Assembly: GCA_934047225.1 (NCBI GenBank)
Contig: OW203987.1
Coordinates: 8,087,501 to 8,151,500 of the forward strand
Origin: Ypsolopha sequella
Taxonomy: Eukaryota > Arthropoda > Insecta > Lepidoptera > Ypsolophidae
Direction: 5' to 3'
DNA length: 64,000 bases
Shown here: positions 11,616 to 23,130 of the stretch, piece by piece
Layout of the letters: each line of letters opens with the position of its first letter
Position numbering within the stretch: position 1 is the first letter of the stretch
Position numbers and translations under genes: made by a program
Notes under the pieces: generated by a model
What the model was told of the DNA's origin: nothing
What the model saw: the letters and a program-made list of their open reading frames with translations, nothing else
Database searches by the model: none

Positions 11616-11853
11616 TTAACTCACCCCCGGTTTCTGAAAGGCCAATCAAAGTTAATAGTAGATTAAAAATCTTTAACCGCAAATAACGGTGAAAATAAAG
11701 CATATATGAAGTCTGAATAGTGATGAATCAATAATTAACGTAGTTAATTTTTGATTTCAATGTAAAATTCCCACTTTTTCTGGCTTAATCCGCAGATAAT
11801 TATTATTTAATCTACTGTTAACATTGATTGGCCTTTCAGAAACCGGGGGTTAA
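11616..11853. mobile_element. TTAA-flanked MITE with CCCCCGGTTTCTGAAAGG TIRs
   Basis: The left end TTAAC then TCACCCCCGGTTTCTGAA mirrors the right end, whose reverse complement reads TTAACCCCCGGTTTCTGAA. Similarity continues for about 45 bp (GGCCAATCAA.GTTAA.AGTAGATTAAA). The TTAA at both outer edges is the target preference of piggyBac-type transposases. That superfamily call is inference, since no transposase remains. Confidence 0.82.
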
Positions 11854-12404
11854 TGTTAATATTTTAACAAAGAATGAACAAATTAATAACTGTAGAATTT
11901 TAAAATAAAATTATCGACTGCTCTTTCTATAACTATCACAAAATATTAAAAGTGCAATTAATAATAAAAGAGGCATTACGGTTAATATAGAAATAATATA
12001 GAAACAAATGTAAAGTATGTATACATTTTTTTACATAGTATACACGAAAAAAGACTTTAACTCTTAAAAGACTCCCCTCCCATTTATTGCAAGAGGAAGT
12101 GATTATAAAAAACTGGTCATCATTAAAATCAAAGGCATGATTGAAATACTCAAAATACCCGCTCGTTACCCATTTTTGCGAAAAACTTGACTGTTCTTGC
12201 TTCTATAAGGTTATTTATACAGCCCAATTCACACTGGAGGCTTGATAAGTGATCAATCAGTAGGTTTAGGAATTTTGGTAGTACGCTGCGGTTCTAGAGT
12301 ACCAATAAAAAGCCAATATAATAGTACGTCCAAATAAAAAAAAATATAATAAGATTCCAACTTCTGCAAAGTTATGAAGGAGAATAATATTGGGAGTGAC
12401 AATC
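11854..12404. other. Unannotated sequence
   Basis: AT-rich; nothing recognised. Confidence 0.4.
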
Positions 12405-12470
12405 TAGGAATCGAATCTGGGTCTTTTGATTACCGGTTTTGCATAACTAACCACCGAATTCACAAACGTA
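12405..12470 (-). repeat. tRNA-derived SINE head remnant
   Basis: The reverse complement carries a box-A-like TGGTTAGTTATG and a box-B-like GATTCGATTCC at tRNA-like spacing. The stems do not close, so it is not a functional tRNA gene. Confidence 0.45.
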
Positions 12471-14069
12471 ACTTGAAGCTACTTAGATATCATGTTGTCT
12501 CGTTCATTTACAGATGAATTTTAAATACAGAACGTAACCCTAAGTAACGTTTGTCAATTCAGAGGTTTAGTATTACATAAAATTTTGAGTAAAAAAATAT
12601 TATTTTAGTCACAACCAGTATTTTCTTAAGCTGGCTTCACCCACAACCTCTTGAGAAATACGAAAAACAAATTAATGAACACAAAAAAAAATTGACCGCA
12701 TTTTACATAGGTACGAGTATTATACCTACTTGTAAGTTGTAAAATGGGTTTTACCCAAAGATTTCAAAAGTAAAGATAATCCCTTACCGTATGGCACTAT
12801 GGCTCACCATCCAACATGCTAGGATATGCCCTTACCGTACTATGACAGCACCAAAATGTTTCCACCTTTAAATGGGTGACGCTCACACGTTTGAAATCAG
12901 TGCTCATCTGAACACAGTGATAGTTGGACGCCTTAAGCGCACTTAAAGTTTTGAATTTTTACGACTTTAGTAGTCTGATCAGTTTGCTGACCGTAAGTAG
13001 ACAGATTGCGCACTCATAAGTGTGCGCGCGTCGGCATTATGTTAACGCACACATTCAAAAACAATGCAATAGATTTTAGATGCCAGGGCTCATCTAAACT
13101 TTTGAAATCTTTGGTTTTACCTGACTACCTTTCTAGTAGATGTGAATGGACCGGATACTGCGTCGCTAAAGACCACGGCCTGCTACTGAATAAGGATGTC
13201 TTTTGTGTTCAGGGGAAGTAGAGGTGGTATGGATTATATTTTCGGCTACCAAAAAAAGGCCGAAGTATACGTATTTTTTTACAAATGACAATTGTTAATA
13301 TTGCTATACTATTGTTTAAGCGATAATGAGAATTAAGAGGGTTAAAGCTGTGAATTTTGGTGTAAGATAGAGATTGTGATTTATTTTTCTTTATGTACAT
13401 TGGCTTAAGTTGTAACAAAGTATGTAGGTACCTATATAAAACCAAAGATTTTCTTTGCTTATTTCCGAATCTAAAATGAATTTTCTACAAAAATAAATAA
13501 TGCTTTTCCAAAATCAATGAATAAAGTCCTTACACGCTTTTCCATAGTGCCCATTCCCATCCACATACATACTGACCCATCTTGCATCTGTACTTTATTT
13601 TTCATTTTCGAGGCAAGGTACCAAACATATATATATATAAAAACGTATATAAATGTATTACTATTTTTACTTTTAAATTTTACTCTAGCGTTTTGTACGT
13701 TTTAGTAATACAAACATAGAATAAAAAGAAAGGAACTTTCAGTAAATATCCCTTTATTCATGGCCGAGCTTGTATCGATGCTTTAAGTTCTATCCCCTCA
13801 CTACAAGAAAGTCTTTCAGAGGCGATTTTTGCCCAATTACATTGGTTGAGCCTCTTTCAAGTCCGGCTCTGTACGACATTGTCCGACGTGAATCTGTATG
13901 GGATTACAGATTCTATTGTGCTTTATGCAGTACTACAGGACGCCTGCGACTTTGTCCGCGTGAATTTGTGACATAAACAGGTCGTTGTACCCGTTTGGGA
14001 ACTCATTTTCGGTACAAATATTAACACCCCGTTTCGCTCCCTTGTGAGGTAAACTTCAAAAATTGTTTC
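12471..14069. other. Unannotated sequence
   Basis: Related GCTCATCT.AAC.TTTGAAATC segments lie near 12880 and 13090 in a degenerate repeat arrangement. Short frames at 13006-13221 and 13770-13976 have no recognised domain. A GCGACTTTGTCCGCGTGAA motif near 13948 resembles the lepidopteran motif at 32188. Confidence 0.4.
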
Positions 14070-14320
14070 TTAAGGCGTTACGGAAAAAAAATCGACACTT
14101 TTAGAACTTGCATGTCTACTTCAGTAAATGATGTATTATTTTGATAAAATAGTATATTATTTTTGGAATCTTTTGCTAGGGATCCACTAAAACAGAAACG
14201 CGATTGGATAAATTACATCCATACAAATGTTCATTGAAATTAGGTCTTTCTCGGCACCAATTCTCCTGGTTTGACTATTTGGAATTACATTTGGACTGCA
14301 ACTATATTTTATTAAATGGA
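14070..14320 (+). mobile_element. Fragment of a TTAAGGCG element
   Basis: It starts TTAAGGCGTTACGGAAAAAA and matches the reverse complement of 26400-26533 over most of its length, sharing TCGACACTTT.AGAACTTGCAT and CCAATTCTCCTGGTTTGAC. The opposite terminus was not found here, so it is probably truncated. Confidence 0.7.
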
Positions 14321-15401
14321 TTGTTACGAAACCAGTTAGGTAAGCGAATAATAAAACAGTGGACAAGTACAACTGTATTTAAAACATTTCGTAAGTTACA
14401 CCCAGTGCCAACAATCACAAGCATCAACTTTGTTTTGTTTTGCCTCTTCAACGTAAGCCGATGAGCTGATCGATACAACTCGTACGGAAAAGTGACGACA
14501 AAGTATCCCTGGAAAAATATCGATGTGTACATTTAATTTAAACTTGTCACCAGTTTGTGTATCTAAGGTTACTGTGTACTTTGTTTGACGTTACATTTCT
14601 GAGGCTTCGGATATTTCAGCGCAAGTTTGTTAAAAAGGGAACTTCTAATATATGGCTTTGAGGTGGTCGAGCTCCATTAACTTTGTACTAGCGTACTCGT
14701 GGAGGTAGAAAAGTTGATTTTTTCGTTTTGTTTTTAATAACCAAGCTTCAAACATTTTGTATCACTAAAAAATCACAAAAGTATGTTTGCTAAAAACATG
14801 GAATGTGAAAAAAATGTACTGATCATAGTACCATTAATAAGATTTTTATGGATAGAACTTTCCGAAATACAAGCAAATAAAAAACTGACTAAAAATGTAA
14901 CTTATAATAATTAAATAATAATGTAATGATGTGTGTAATAAATGTAATAATGTAATTTGGAGTAGATAAGATTTTCAATTTACATAATTATGTACATATG
15001 TAGTATATGTTTTTAATTATGTATGTTTATACAATTTATTTACATTTATGTTTATGTATTTTGTTGAGTATGTCTATAATAAAACAATTTGGTATATTTA
15101 TTGTAGTTTTATATATTTAAAAAAGTTGCATTTTGTATCCGATCATTATTTAATATCATTTACAATACCCTCGCATAATTTCATTAATATATCTTTCTTT
15201 CACCCTAAGGTTGCCTGGAAGATATTGCTATTAGCAATAAGTGCCGCCTTGCACACAATGTCTTTTTGTTTTTATTACAACTAAGTAGTTTAATTTATTT
15301 TTTCTTAGATAAATACTTAATGTAATGAAATAAAATGAAATATGTGTTGTGTAATAGGTTGGTATGTCAAAAAGAAATGGTTACATAGCTATAGTGATAC
15401 A
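14321..15401. other. Unannotated AT-rich sequence
   Basis: Short frames only, including 14204-14464 and 15048-15284. No domain or element is recognised. Confidence 0.4.
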
Positions 15402-15850
15402 GGAGCTGTATTTTTGAATCATTCGAATTTCAATTCGCATACGAATCCGCATGATTCGCATACGAAAACTTGAAATCAGTATTTTTGAAAATTCTCTCCG
15501 TGAATTCTGCAACGAGTGGTCTGACCCACTCGTTTTCCGATTTCTACTAGTAGAAACTATGCAAGAATGACAAGAAGAAAATGTTGATGTCGATGCATCG
15601 ATGAGACTGACATAACATTATAACTTTTTAATTTACGTTCCGTTCACCTCCATTCAATACCGGTTTTTAAAATCAATGAGATATTGCTTTCCGATTTTAC
15701 TTTTTTCTGCGTGAAACGAAAACCGTTTACATTGATTTCTACTGATTCAAAAATACGTAAAATTCTGACCAATCAAATTGAATTTCGCACGTGAATTTTT
15801 TTCGTTCGTGAATATACGATTCACGGCGAGTGATTCAAAAATACAGCTCC
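15402..15850. mobile_element. MITE with GGAGCTGTATTTTTGAATCA TIRs
   Basis: Twenty bases at 15402-15421 are the exact reverse complement of the right end. Internal TTTTTGAATCA and TTTTTGA repeats and ATTCG-rich subterminal sequence follow. Length is 449 bp and no coding sequence is present. Confidence 0.85.
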
Positions 15851-15864
15851 AGATCTGATGGCGC

Positions 15865-15985
15865 GTGAATGACAGTGACAGGGGGGCGCAGCTGTGAAAC
15901 AAGTAGTATGGTAGCGGCGTTAGTTCCGATTTTGGACACAACCAATCCACGCATCATAAGATCCTTGTAGCACTGTAGTCACCAG
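15865..15985. repeat. Dispersed repeat shared with 28100-28225
   Basis: The two loci share GCGTTAGTTCCGATTTT (inverted at the second locus), CATCCACGCRYCAWAAGATC-like sequence and TATAGCACTGTA. Family unknown. Confidence 0.5.
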
Positions 15986-16130
15986 TCAAACCCTAGGTCT
16001 CAGCAATACACTTAATACCATCAAGCTAAGTGGTCGAGCGGAAGCCTTTACGATAAAAAAAGTAATCCCAAGAAGGTAGAGCCACGTTTAGAAAGCAGAT
16101 CGTATTAGTAGATTGTTATACGAGTGCATA

Positions 16131-16211
16131 AAACGAGCCATATTACCTGAGATATTTAGTTGCTTGAGCCTTGGCGAAAGCAGCTATAGTTTGAGGTAAT
16201 ATGGCTCGTTT
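16131..16211. repeat. Inverted repeat with 18-bp perfect arms
   Basis: AAACGAGCCATATTACCT at 16131-16148 is the exact reverse complement of 16194-16211. Weaker outward similarity (CGAGTGCATA versus GTACCCGAG) suggests a small MITE. Confidence 0.75.
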
Positions 16212-17224
16212 GTACCCGAGTTTAGACTTCGATTGCGAGGAAGTGTAACAATATTATTTCATCATCACTGGATGTCATATTTAACTTTACTTACTTAAGT
16301 AATACTTAATGCAAATATAAATAATCAAACAACTACATATGTACTGCTGATCGAAAAAAAAAACAACAGCTTTTAGCGAAATTGTTTTTTTTTTATTCTT
16401 CCACCGAGTGGTAAGATAAAGGGAACTTATCCCACACAGCCATGTCTAAATAACTTAAATAAATAATCAGACATGCATGTATTATTATTTATTTTGTATT
16501 ATTTCTCTTTAAAGTCTCTGAATATATCTTTGAGCATCACCTGAAGCTTCTGTCCTGTCAGTTTGCGCTAATATGATAGAATCTTAGCGCAAACATTATA
16601 GAGTTTCAAAAAGTTTGTCTATGAAGTTGTACTGTGTATCTGGCTGTATAGCCTATTGCCATAGTCTTAGAAGAAGTAAACACTTTTATGCACTAAAGCA
16701 TAAAACGTAGTTTTGGTTCGCTTGTAGCAAGCATAAAGAAGAACTTTTTAGAGCATTAGAAGTGATAAAGGCATTTTTCACCTAAGTTGTTTACCGCACT
16801 AAGTATAAAAGAGAAGCCACAAGGATCGTTACTCCAAATCACCTGCTTAATTAAGTGCCTGTCCCCCAAACTGCCCACGTAACAACACACGTTCTTGGAA
16901 CTTTCTTCTCAAATCTTACTTTCTAGGGGACCGTAAGAAAAACCTTTTGTGTGTTTTCGTCCATCTATGCGCTTTTCTAATAAATACAAGTCTGCATGAA
17001 TTAAGTAGTCCGAAAACGATTACATTACCTTAGCCTTCATGTTATGAAGAGAGTTTACACGGACACTCTGAGAAAAATTAAAAGTAAAACGATAAAATTA
17101 AGCGTATTTTCAAGCAGTTTTTCTTTTACGATGGCCACACGTTTGGTCACTACCGCGCCTTATCCCAGATTACACCTATGTACTTTATCGGAACTCATAC
17201 ATTGTTTTTGTGAGTTAAGAAACT
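16212..17224. other. Unannotated sequence
   Basis: A short hairpin, TTTGCGCTAA / TTAGCGCAAA, lies at about 16562-16593. Nothing else is recognised. Confidence 0.4.
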
Positions 17225-17465
17225 TGCTTATGGGTTGGTATGGGTTCGGGCGGCTGATTGGATTTTACCTTGTATAATATATATTTTACCTATCATTTTA
17301 ATCGTAAATATATTGCTACATAAATTAAATAAACCTTTAATTTAGTTCATGTACATTTATTATTCTATTACATATATTTTCTTTATTAGATTAAATTTGA
17401 CGTGTAAAAAGTGTATATATCTATACCTGCTTTGCAAAATAAACTATTTGAATTTTGAATTTGCT
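17225..17465 (+). mobile_element. Non-LTR retrotransposon 3' end with TTTGAA tail
   Basis: It runs from GGGCGGCTGATTGGATTTTA through an AT-rich 3' UTR to GCAAAATAAACTATTTGAAT and a TTTGAATTT tail. The same sequence lies on the minus strand at 35763-36185 and 48555-48935. Only non-coding 3' sequence is evident here. Confidence 0.7.
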
Positions 17466-17639
17466 TTTCCATAAAATCGTACAAATTCATATTTTAATTA
17501 TGGACTTCAGGGAACGCCTACTTAAATCAATTTACATTTAAATGTATCAATATACCGCGATAGAATGTTCAAGTTTAGTAACTAATTGAATATACTTGCA
17601 AAAACATACATACAGAAAAACATGTCACAGATGTGTTCT

Positions 17640-17770
17640 CAAGTGTAAACCGTGAAATGTAAGTCACAGTCCACACTTGGTACACCCGCTTTTCACTGAA
17701 GAATATAACGTTTAAAACGTTATCGGGTGTTGAGTACTGCTGAGCTCTATCGCCGTACTTAGGGTACAAA
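17640..17770 (-). repeat. SINE body fragment
   Basis: The reverse complement reads AGTGAAAAGCGGGTGTACC, then GTGTGGACTGTGACTTACAT, then TTCACGG, matching the shared SINE body. The head is missing. Confidence 0.6.
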
Positions 17771-17984
17771 TTAACTAGTATCTTAAGGATATGGCACAGG
17801 CTAGAAAAAAATGTTACTGCCTTTCCATCAAATTAAGGCCAATGGCAAAGACTTTATTAATAACCAACAATAAATTTCTTATTAGTACGTTCCCTTTATT
17901 AAATATCAACAAATCAAATATTATATGTACGTATGTATATTTTTATCAATATAAGGGTGTCCGAATTTCTTCAAACGAATTCTC

Positions 17985-18300
17985 TAAAGTCTGACGTTGT
18001 TCATGCTTTAGGCTCAGCTGTAACCTCTGAAGCACGCATGCCAAACACAAATAATTTTTCACCGCGGGGATTGAACCCACGAACTCTGGTATAGGCGAGT
18101 GCTCTATACCACTCGGCCACAAAACGGTCGTTTCTTCCTTTGTTCCCGCCGTAATTCTCAAATTACGCAGACTTGCGAATTCGTCAACGTGAAAACGAAA
18201 GGGAATGAGAGCTTCACGAACCGGCACCAAATAAATCGGAGAATTTCCATTTAAAGTTTTAGCTTTCTTGCTGTTTTCAATATATTTACCTTCTTTCACC
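17985..18300 (-). mobile_element. tRNA-derived SINE
   Basis: The reverse complement of about 18057-18127 reads GTGGCCGAGTGGTATAGAGC (box A) and CGTGGGTTCAATCCCC (box B), then a TTATTTGTGTTTGGCATGCG body. About 180 bp upstream of the head, GC-richer than the surroundings, probably belongs to the same or a neighbouring element. The 118-codon minus frame at 17946-18302 reads straight through the tRNA-like head and is not considered a gene. Confidence 0.65.
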
Positions 18301-18672
18301 ATTTTGCTCCATCTTTCAGAATCTTGTTCACCATGGAGGATTCGATAACTACTCTTCTATGTATACATATATGTATCTTTATATACATATATATATAAAC
18401 GAATACCTTGACTGACTGAAAGACTGACAAACTAATTTATTAAATACAATTTCAGTGATTGCTTTATATATGCTCGTACTACTTGCATGTGCATGTTTTA
18501 TGCGGGAGAACGGATGATGTTTGAATCTGCATTTTGAATAGGATGGCTGAATAATATTGAATAAAAGTGCTCCGTAGAATATTGCAAATTAATATCATAT
18601 CAATAAGTTGATCTAACAATGCCTAGACCAAACGGGAAAAACGATATCTACGCGAGCAACGCTGTGGCACAA

Positions 18673-18745
18673 AATAACCACTTACAGAAGGTTTGCTCCG
18701 CATAACTAGTGAAAACAGGCGCACGCACACATAGACGCGTACGTA
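18673..18745 (+). mobile_element. Left half of an interrupted palindromic MITE
   Basis: Matches 44976-45049 (ATAACCACTTACA.AAGG.TT and ACACATAGACGCGTA.GTAC). The right half resumes at 19711 after the 963-bp insertion. Confidence 0.88.
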
Positions 18746-19708
18746 CACTGAAAAAAAAAACATGTTAACATTTATTATAAAAATGTTTATGACTATCAAG
18801 TTACTTATTTATATATGAGCACTTAAAGTTTTATAATTCCAGCAATAAAATCATCTTGATTAAGAAGTGTAACAAGTAATCTTAGTAGATTCAAACAAGT
18901 AGTCAACTTAATCAAGTCTGATTGTTATAGTGATAACCTCAGCTTTGTACATATTACTGAAAGATTGATAAATTTAATCAAGTGACTTGATAGATATTAT
19001 ACGTATAATATTATATTATTAAAATGTATTTTTTTTTAAGTGAAAATTTTAGGTTAAGCTGGTAGATAATCAAATGATTTTGATTTTATTTTTGATAACT
19101 ATATTTGTAACTATAATGACATGTGATATTATATTGATTGCCCTTTTTTGTTTTACCTATCATTTATATTTAGTATGATTGCATGTACGCTCCAACTTGT
19201 GACACGACATGATGTAGTAGGAAGTACTGCTAAACCGAATGTGAGTCTGTATACTCTCGCATACACCCCACTGATACTTATACTAACAAAGCAGAAAAAC
19301 TTTGATATCGCGATGCAGGAATATTGGTTAACTTATTAGAATGTGACATAAAAGTATTAAGATGTTTAAAACTATTATGTATCTATTAAATTAAATAAGA
19401 TGTTGGCATTTTTAAAATTAATTGATTATTAAATTAAATAGGCTTAATTATGTAAATTAATAAGTAACTTTATTAGATCAATTATTTGGGAACTGTAACG
19501 TTGATAAAGCAACTTGATAGATCTAATCAAGTGACTGATAGAACTCACTATATTCCCGAAATTAATAAAGTAATTTTAGTGCAATAATTTTAGCTTTATT
19601 GTGACAATAAACCAACATTACTTATTTCTGATATTTTCTTAACTGATTTAGTCATATTTTTTCAATCAAGCATATTTTTAACTTGATTAGCCATATTTTT
19701 TTTGAGTG
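18746..19708. mobile_element. 963-bp TA-flanked TIR element nested in a MITE
   Basis: The left end is CACTGAAAAAAAAAACATG. The right end in reverse complement is CACTCAAAAAAAATATGGC. TA dinucleotides at 18744-18745 and 19709-19710 form the TSD, since the uninterrupted relative at 44976-45167 has only one TA at this site. The interior has several AATCAAGT/ACTTGATT subterminal motifs and a 63-codon frame (19148-19339) without a recognised domain, so it is non-autonomous. A TA target is typical of Tc1/mariner-like transposases; this class call is inference. Confidence 0.87.
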
Positions 19709-19710
19709 TA

Positions 19711-19831
19711 CGACGTTCTCGGATGAAGTCGGTCGAATGCCAGTATGAAATTCTGCCGAGATCATCATACGTACGCGTCTATGCATGTGTGCGTCTGTTT
19801 TCGCTCCGTCGTCGAGTCGGCCTTCTGGTAG
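19711..19831 (+). mobile_element. Right half of the interrupted palindromic MITE
   Basis: It continues the match to 45050-45167 (CTCGGATGAAGTCGGTCGAA, TCATACGTACG.GTCTATGC, GTCGGCCTTCTGGTAG). The two halves together form a self-complementary element of about 190 bp. Confidence 0.88.
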
Positions 19832-20992
19832 GCTGCGAGGCGTCTATTAGTAGCTAGATAAATGAAGGAAAATGAGGTTTTGAATCGATTTGATGCCCGG
19901 TCGATATTATATGTTCATACTTATACTATTGTACTAAGCTATGTTTGTTTTATTCCATTTGTTTTCTGCTATGATTATTTTTTGAAGGATAGTATTTAAA
20001 CGAGCGAATATTATTTCAAATTAAAGGTGTCAAAATACTGAATATAGCGTACTAAAATACTAAGTGCGAGAAAGTCTGTGGGCGAATAAAAACGTTGAAA
20101 ACGGAGACTTCAAAATACAAATTTGAGTTGAGTTGAATAATTCTCAGGCGAATAATTTTCTATTTTAGTGACAATTTAATTTTAAGTAATAAAACTAAAG
20201 ACGTCGCCTTGCTCCGCTCCGCTTCGCTCGGCTCCTTATTTTATCTTACGTGTAAACCTAACACGCTCCTCCTCACTTCGCTCGTTGTCGCACCTATTTT
20301 TTGACTTATGGTGAAATATATTCGATTTAATACTTTAAATTCGCCCACTCAGTATTATTAGTCGCACGCTTTGGTATTTATTCCGGACATTTAAGTCGTT
20401 AATTATATTTTTATTCGCTCGATTAATAATTTTCTTTTTTTTAATAAGAAGCGAGACAACAACAACAGTTTGTTCTGAAACTGTTTACTATACGAAAAAT
20501 TACCTGATTTTTGACAGTGAATTAGCACAAAATAGCAGTATTTATTTTTATTGGTTTGACACCACTTGTTCCTACGTGTGCTAGGGCTATACCTGCGTCA
20601 TAGCGCGCTAAAGCCAAAACATGCTATGCGTCTAAATCAAAAATAAAAAAATTGTTCTATTTTAAATATTATTTCAATTAGGTATTCAGTATTATTTAAA
20701 TTATTATTATTATTCATCATTTTCTTAGTCAATAGTATGTACTAGGTAAAATTCTTAATAAGATATTTTGTTTTTAGCCTTTACCTGCCGTTGTATTTTG
20801 TTTTATACGTTTTAAAATGGGTCAAACTGAAAATCAGCGCTCTAAGTTGCTTCAACTTGTAGCATTTGCTGAGTTTACTCCTTTTTGCCATTTTATATTA
20901 TAAAGCGTTTTAAAAATATTTAATTAAGTAATTATATGTATACAAAGTACAGAATACAAAAAATAAAAAGCCCATATACGGTATTTTGTAAA
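19832..20992. other. Unannotated sequence with GC-rich CTCCGCTTCGCTCG tracts
   Basis: Short tracts rich in CGCTCCGCTTCGCTCG and CACTTCGCTCGTTG at about 20205-20300 resemble those near 27865, 28050 and 29455 (inverted). An ATT microsatellite lies near 20700. No gene is recognised. Confidence 0.45.
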
Positions 20993-21063
20993 ATAGTAGT
21001 TTATACTACAAGGGCGAAAAGGAATAAATTACGAGGATGATTTAAAACACGAGCGTAGCGAGT
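20993..21063 (+). repeat. Half copy of the GAGCGTAGCGAG palindromic MITE
   Basis: Nearly identical to 8361-8430 and to the left half of 32590-32713. Confidence 0.7.
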
Positions 21064-21229
21064 AAAATTACAATACAATGTACAATTTTACAATTGTACG
21101 GGAACAACAACAATAACATCTTATTTAATTACATTATCTATAGAACCTTTGAAAATGCTTATACAGCGAAACCGGTCAGGTTAAAAGTATAATAATATAA
21201 AGTGGACAAGTACAAGTGTATTTTAATCA

Positions 21230-21372
21230 CAATACACAGGAAAGGTTGCAAGTTAGCCATACTTCTCGGAAAAAAATAATAATAATAAAGCCCTAGGGCA
21301 AAATAATCGACTTTCTGTTCGATTTTGAAGCATAAAAAGTGGGCCTTTATGAGCACTTGCATTGAAAAATAA
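21230..21372. repeat. Dispersed repeat (GCCCTAGGGCAAAATA family)
   Basis: Shares ACACAGGAAAGG.TGCA.GTT, then AATAATAATAAAGCCCTAGG, TCGACTTTCTGTTCG and GAGCACTTGCATTGAAAAAT with 32834-32986. A shorter version is at 43875-43982. Probably a retroelement piece; class not assigned. Confidence 0.7.
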
Positions 21373-21539
21373 TTTATTAACATATTTTATATGTTCTGTG
21401 GTAAATCAATTTATTTGAATTTCACTTTCAATTTAAAAATGTGATCACACCAGCAGATAACTTCACTGACAGTCCTATTCTTCATTGGAACGAATTTAGG
21501 GCAAAAATCCAACAAAAATTGGAAAAAAAAATTTGCTAA

Positions 21540-21735
21540 CGCGTTGTGCAAATGTTTATGTGTAATTGCCCATTTAAGAGCACTGTGCTCGCCCGAAATC
21601 CCAAATCGGCGATAATATACTTAACCGCTCGAGCGATCGGCCGCGTGACTTTGACGACCCCCGAGCGATCGCTGGCCCGCGTCGAATTTCAAGTGCTCTC
21701 GGGTGTCAATAAACAGTCGGTTTGAAGAGTTTTTT
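21540..21735 (+). other. Possible solo or partial LTR
   Basis: A GC-rich island holds paired GAGCGATCGG/CGAGCGATCG motifs and a late AATAAA at about 21708, followed by CAGTCGG. This resembles the promoter and poly-A region of an insect LTR. Neither terminus nor a TSD could be placed, so this is a weak call. Confidence 0.25.
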
Positions 21736-22189
21736 GTATGAATGACTACCGAAGTGATTTATTATTAAAATAGAGTATGAAATGGGCTACTATACTGTAG
21801 TACTGATGGATGTTGTATGATTAGTTTAAGTCATTGAAAAAGTAGAATTAAATTTATAACCTCGATTTTAAAGCTATTTTTGACATGATTTCTACATGAA
21901 TTTAACATGATTAGAAAAGGTATTTAATGCACAAGCTTCAAGCAATAAGGTCACACGTATCTTTACGGTCATTTTAATGTACAACACTATATAGTTTTAT
22001 CAATTATTACTCACGTTATCCTTGAATTCACAAAAGCCTTCTTGCAGCAATTCAATTCTTCTAGCAAGTGAGGACACGTCACACTTTTTTTATTTTTTTC
22101 CAGAAACATACGGCTCAAAATCATTTTGTTTCTGGTCGAACACCTTTCAAAAATGTCTACCAACGTTTTCAATTCGTAACCGTGACTAA
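21736..22189. other. Unannotated sequence
   Basis: A 68-codon minus frame (22011-22217) has no recognised domain. Nothing else was seen. Confidence 0.4.
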
Positions 22190-22815
22190 AACAATCATAC
22201 AATTCGAATAAATGCAACTTTAAACAGAAAAGTTTACTTCTGGGTAAACGTTTACGTTCTGGGACTTCCTCACTCCTTAAAACTCCTGCACATAATACTT
22301 GTGCTTATGGCAACTCTTTTAATGTTGAATCTATCAGACTGTGGAATGCTCTTCCACATAGCATTCGAGACTTGCGTACTATAATGTCCTTTAAGAAAAA
22401 GCTGAAAGAACATTACCTCTCGCTGTCCTAATAGGTAAATATAATATTATATATATTAATATTTATGTATTCTATAATAAAATATATAGATATATATATT
22501 TTTTTTTTTTTTATTTTTTTTTATGTATTTGTATTTTATAGTGTGTATTTATAGTAAGTATTTGAATACTATATTATTGCTATTTTTATGTTATATATAT
22601 TTATATTTTTAATTTGCATCAATCTCCTTGTGCACTTGTATGATTACTCGTTTAAATTTTTTTTTTTTTTGTTTGTTATTTCCTGTTGGTTTTGCTGGAA
22701 GAAATCTCTTCTTAGAGATAAGCACGCCAATGTGCACATTGTTTAAATGTAATGTATCCCTGTTTCTGTATATGTGTGTACAATAAAGAATAAAGAATAA
22801 AGAATAAAGAAAAAG
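22190..22815 (+). mobile_element. 5'-truncated non-LTR retrotransposon (CR1/Jockey-like) with AATAAAG tail
   Basis: It contains the end of a reverse-transcriptase ORF, then a long AT-rich 3' UTR with T tracts, then GTGTACAATAAAGAATAAAG and further repeats of the heptamer to about 22812. A second, internally deleted member is at 25120-25500. The ATGTAATGTATCC...GTACAATAAAGAATA end recurs at 44170-44205. Confidence 0.8.
22200..22431 (+). pseudogene. Non-LTR retrotransposon reverse-transcriptase ORF, extreme C-terminus
   Basis: The frame ending at stop 22429-22431 reads ...SSLLKTPAHNTCAYG, then IRLWNALPHSIRDLRT, then FKKKLKEHYLSLS. The pattern LWN.LP..IR.....FK.KLK is the conserved C-terminal tail of reverse transcriptases from non-LTR elements of the CR1/Jockey group in many animals. 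Endonuclease and RT catalytic domains are absent, as expected of a 5'-truncated insertion. The frame has no stop over this stretch, so the copy is not very old. Subfamily is not assigned. Confidence 0.8.
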
Positions 22816-23130
22816 TCGAACCTCCAAATTTGGACGCAAATCGATCGGGCGTGGAAAAAAATATGCCAAATTTGGATCCGAATCGCTCGAGCGGAAAAAT
22901 TTTCCAAAAGTTTGAAATTTGCACAATACCTAACAACGAAATTTACAAGAGTTTAAATGGAATTTACACTCTAGGACGACGATTCTGGGGCGTGCGCAAA
23001 AATTGCGAAAGCAGAAAAATCATTAATTTCCGTAGAAAATTCCTTGTAAAATCACTAGAAATCTGCCATACCAAATTTTTTTGCACTTGCCAGAATCTCC
23101 GTCCAGGAGTCTTAAACGCTTTTAAATTTT
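22816..23130 (+). repeat. Dispersed repeat shared with 31720-31800 and 44035-44085
   Basis: The shared part is AAAATC(A).(A)GAAATCTGCC followed by a TTTTT.GCAC/GCAT.TGCC block. Paired CAAATTTGGA and AAATCGATCGG/GAATCGCTCGAG motifs occur at the start. The 103-codon frame at 22830-23141 shows no domain. Confidence 0.45.

Noticed and set aside
17946..18302. 118-codon minus-strand frame
   Set aside because: It reads straight through a tRNA-like SINE head.
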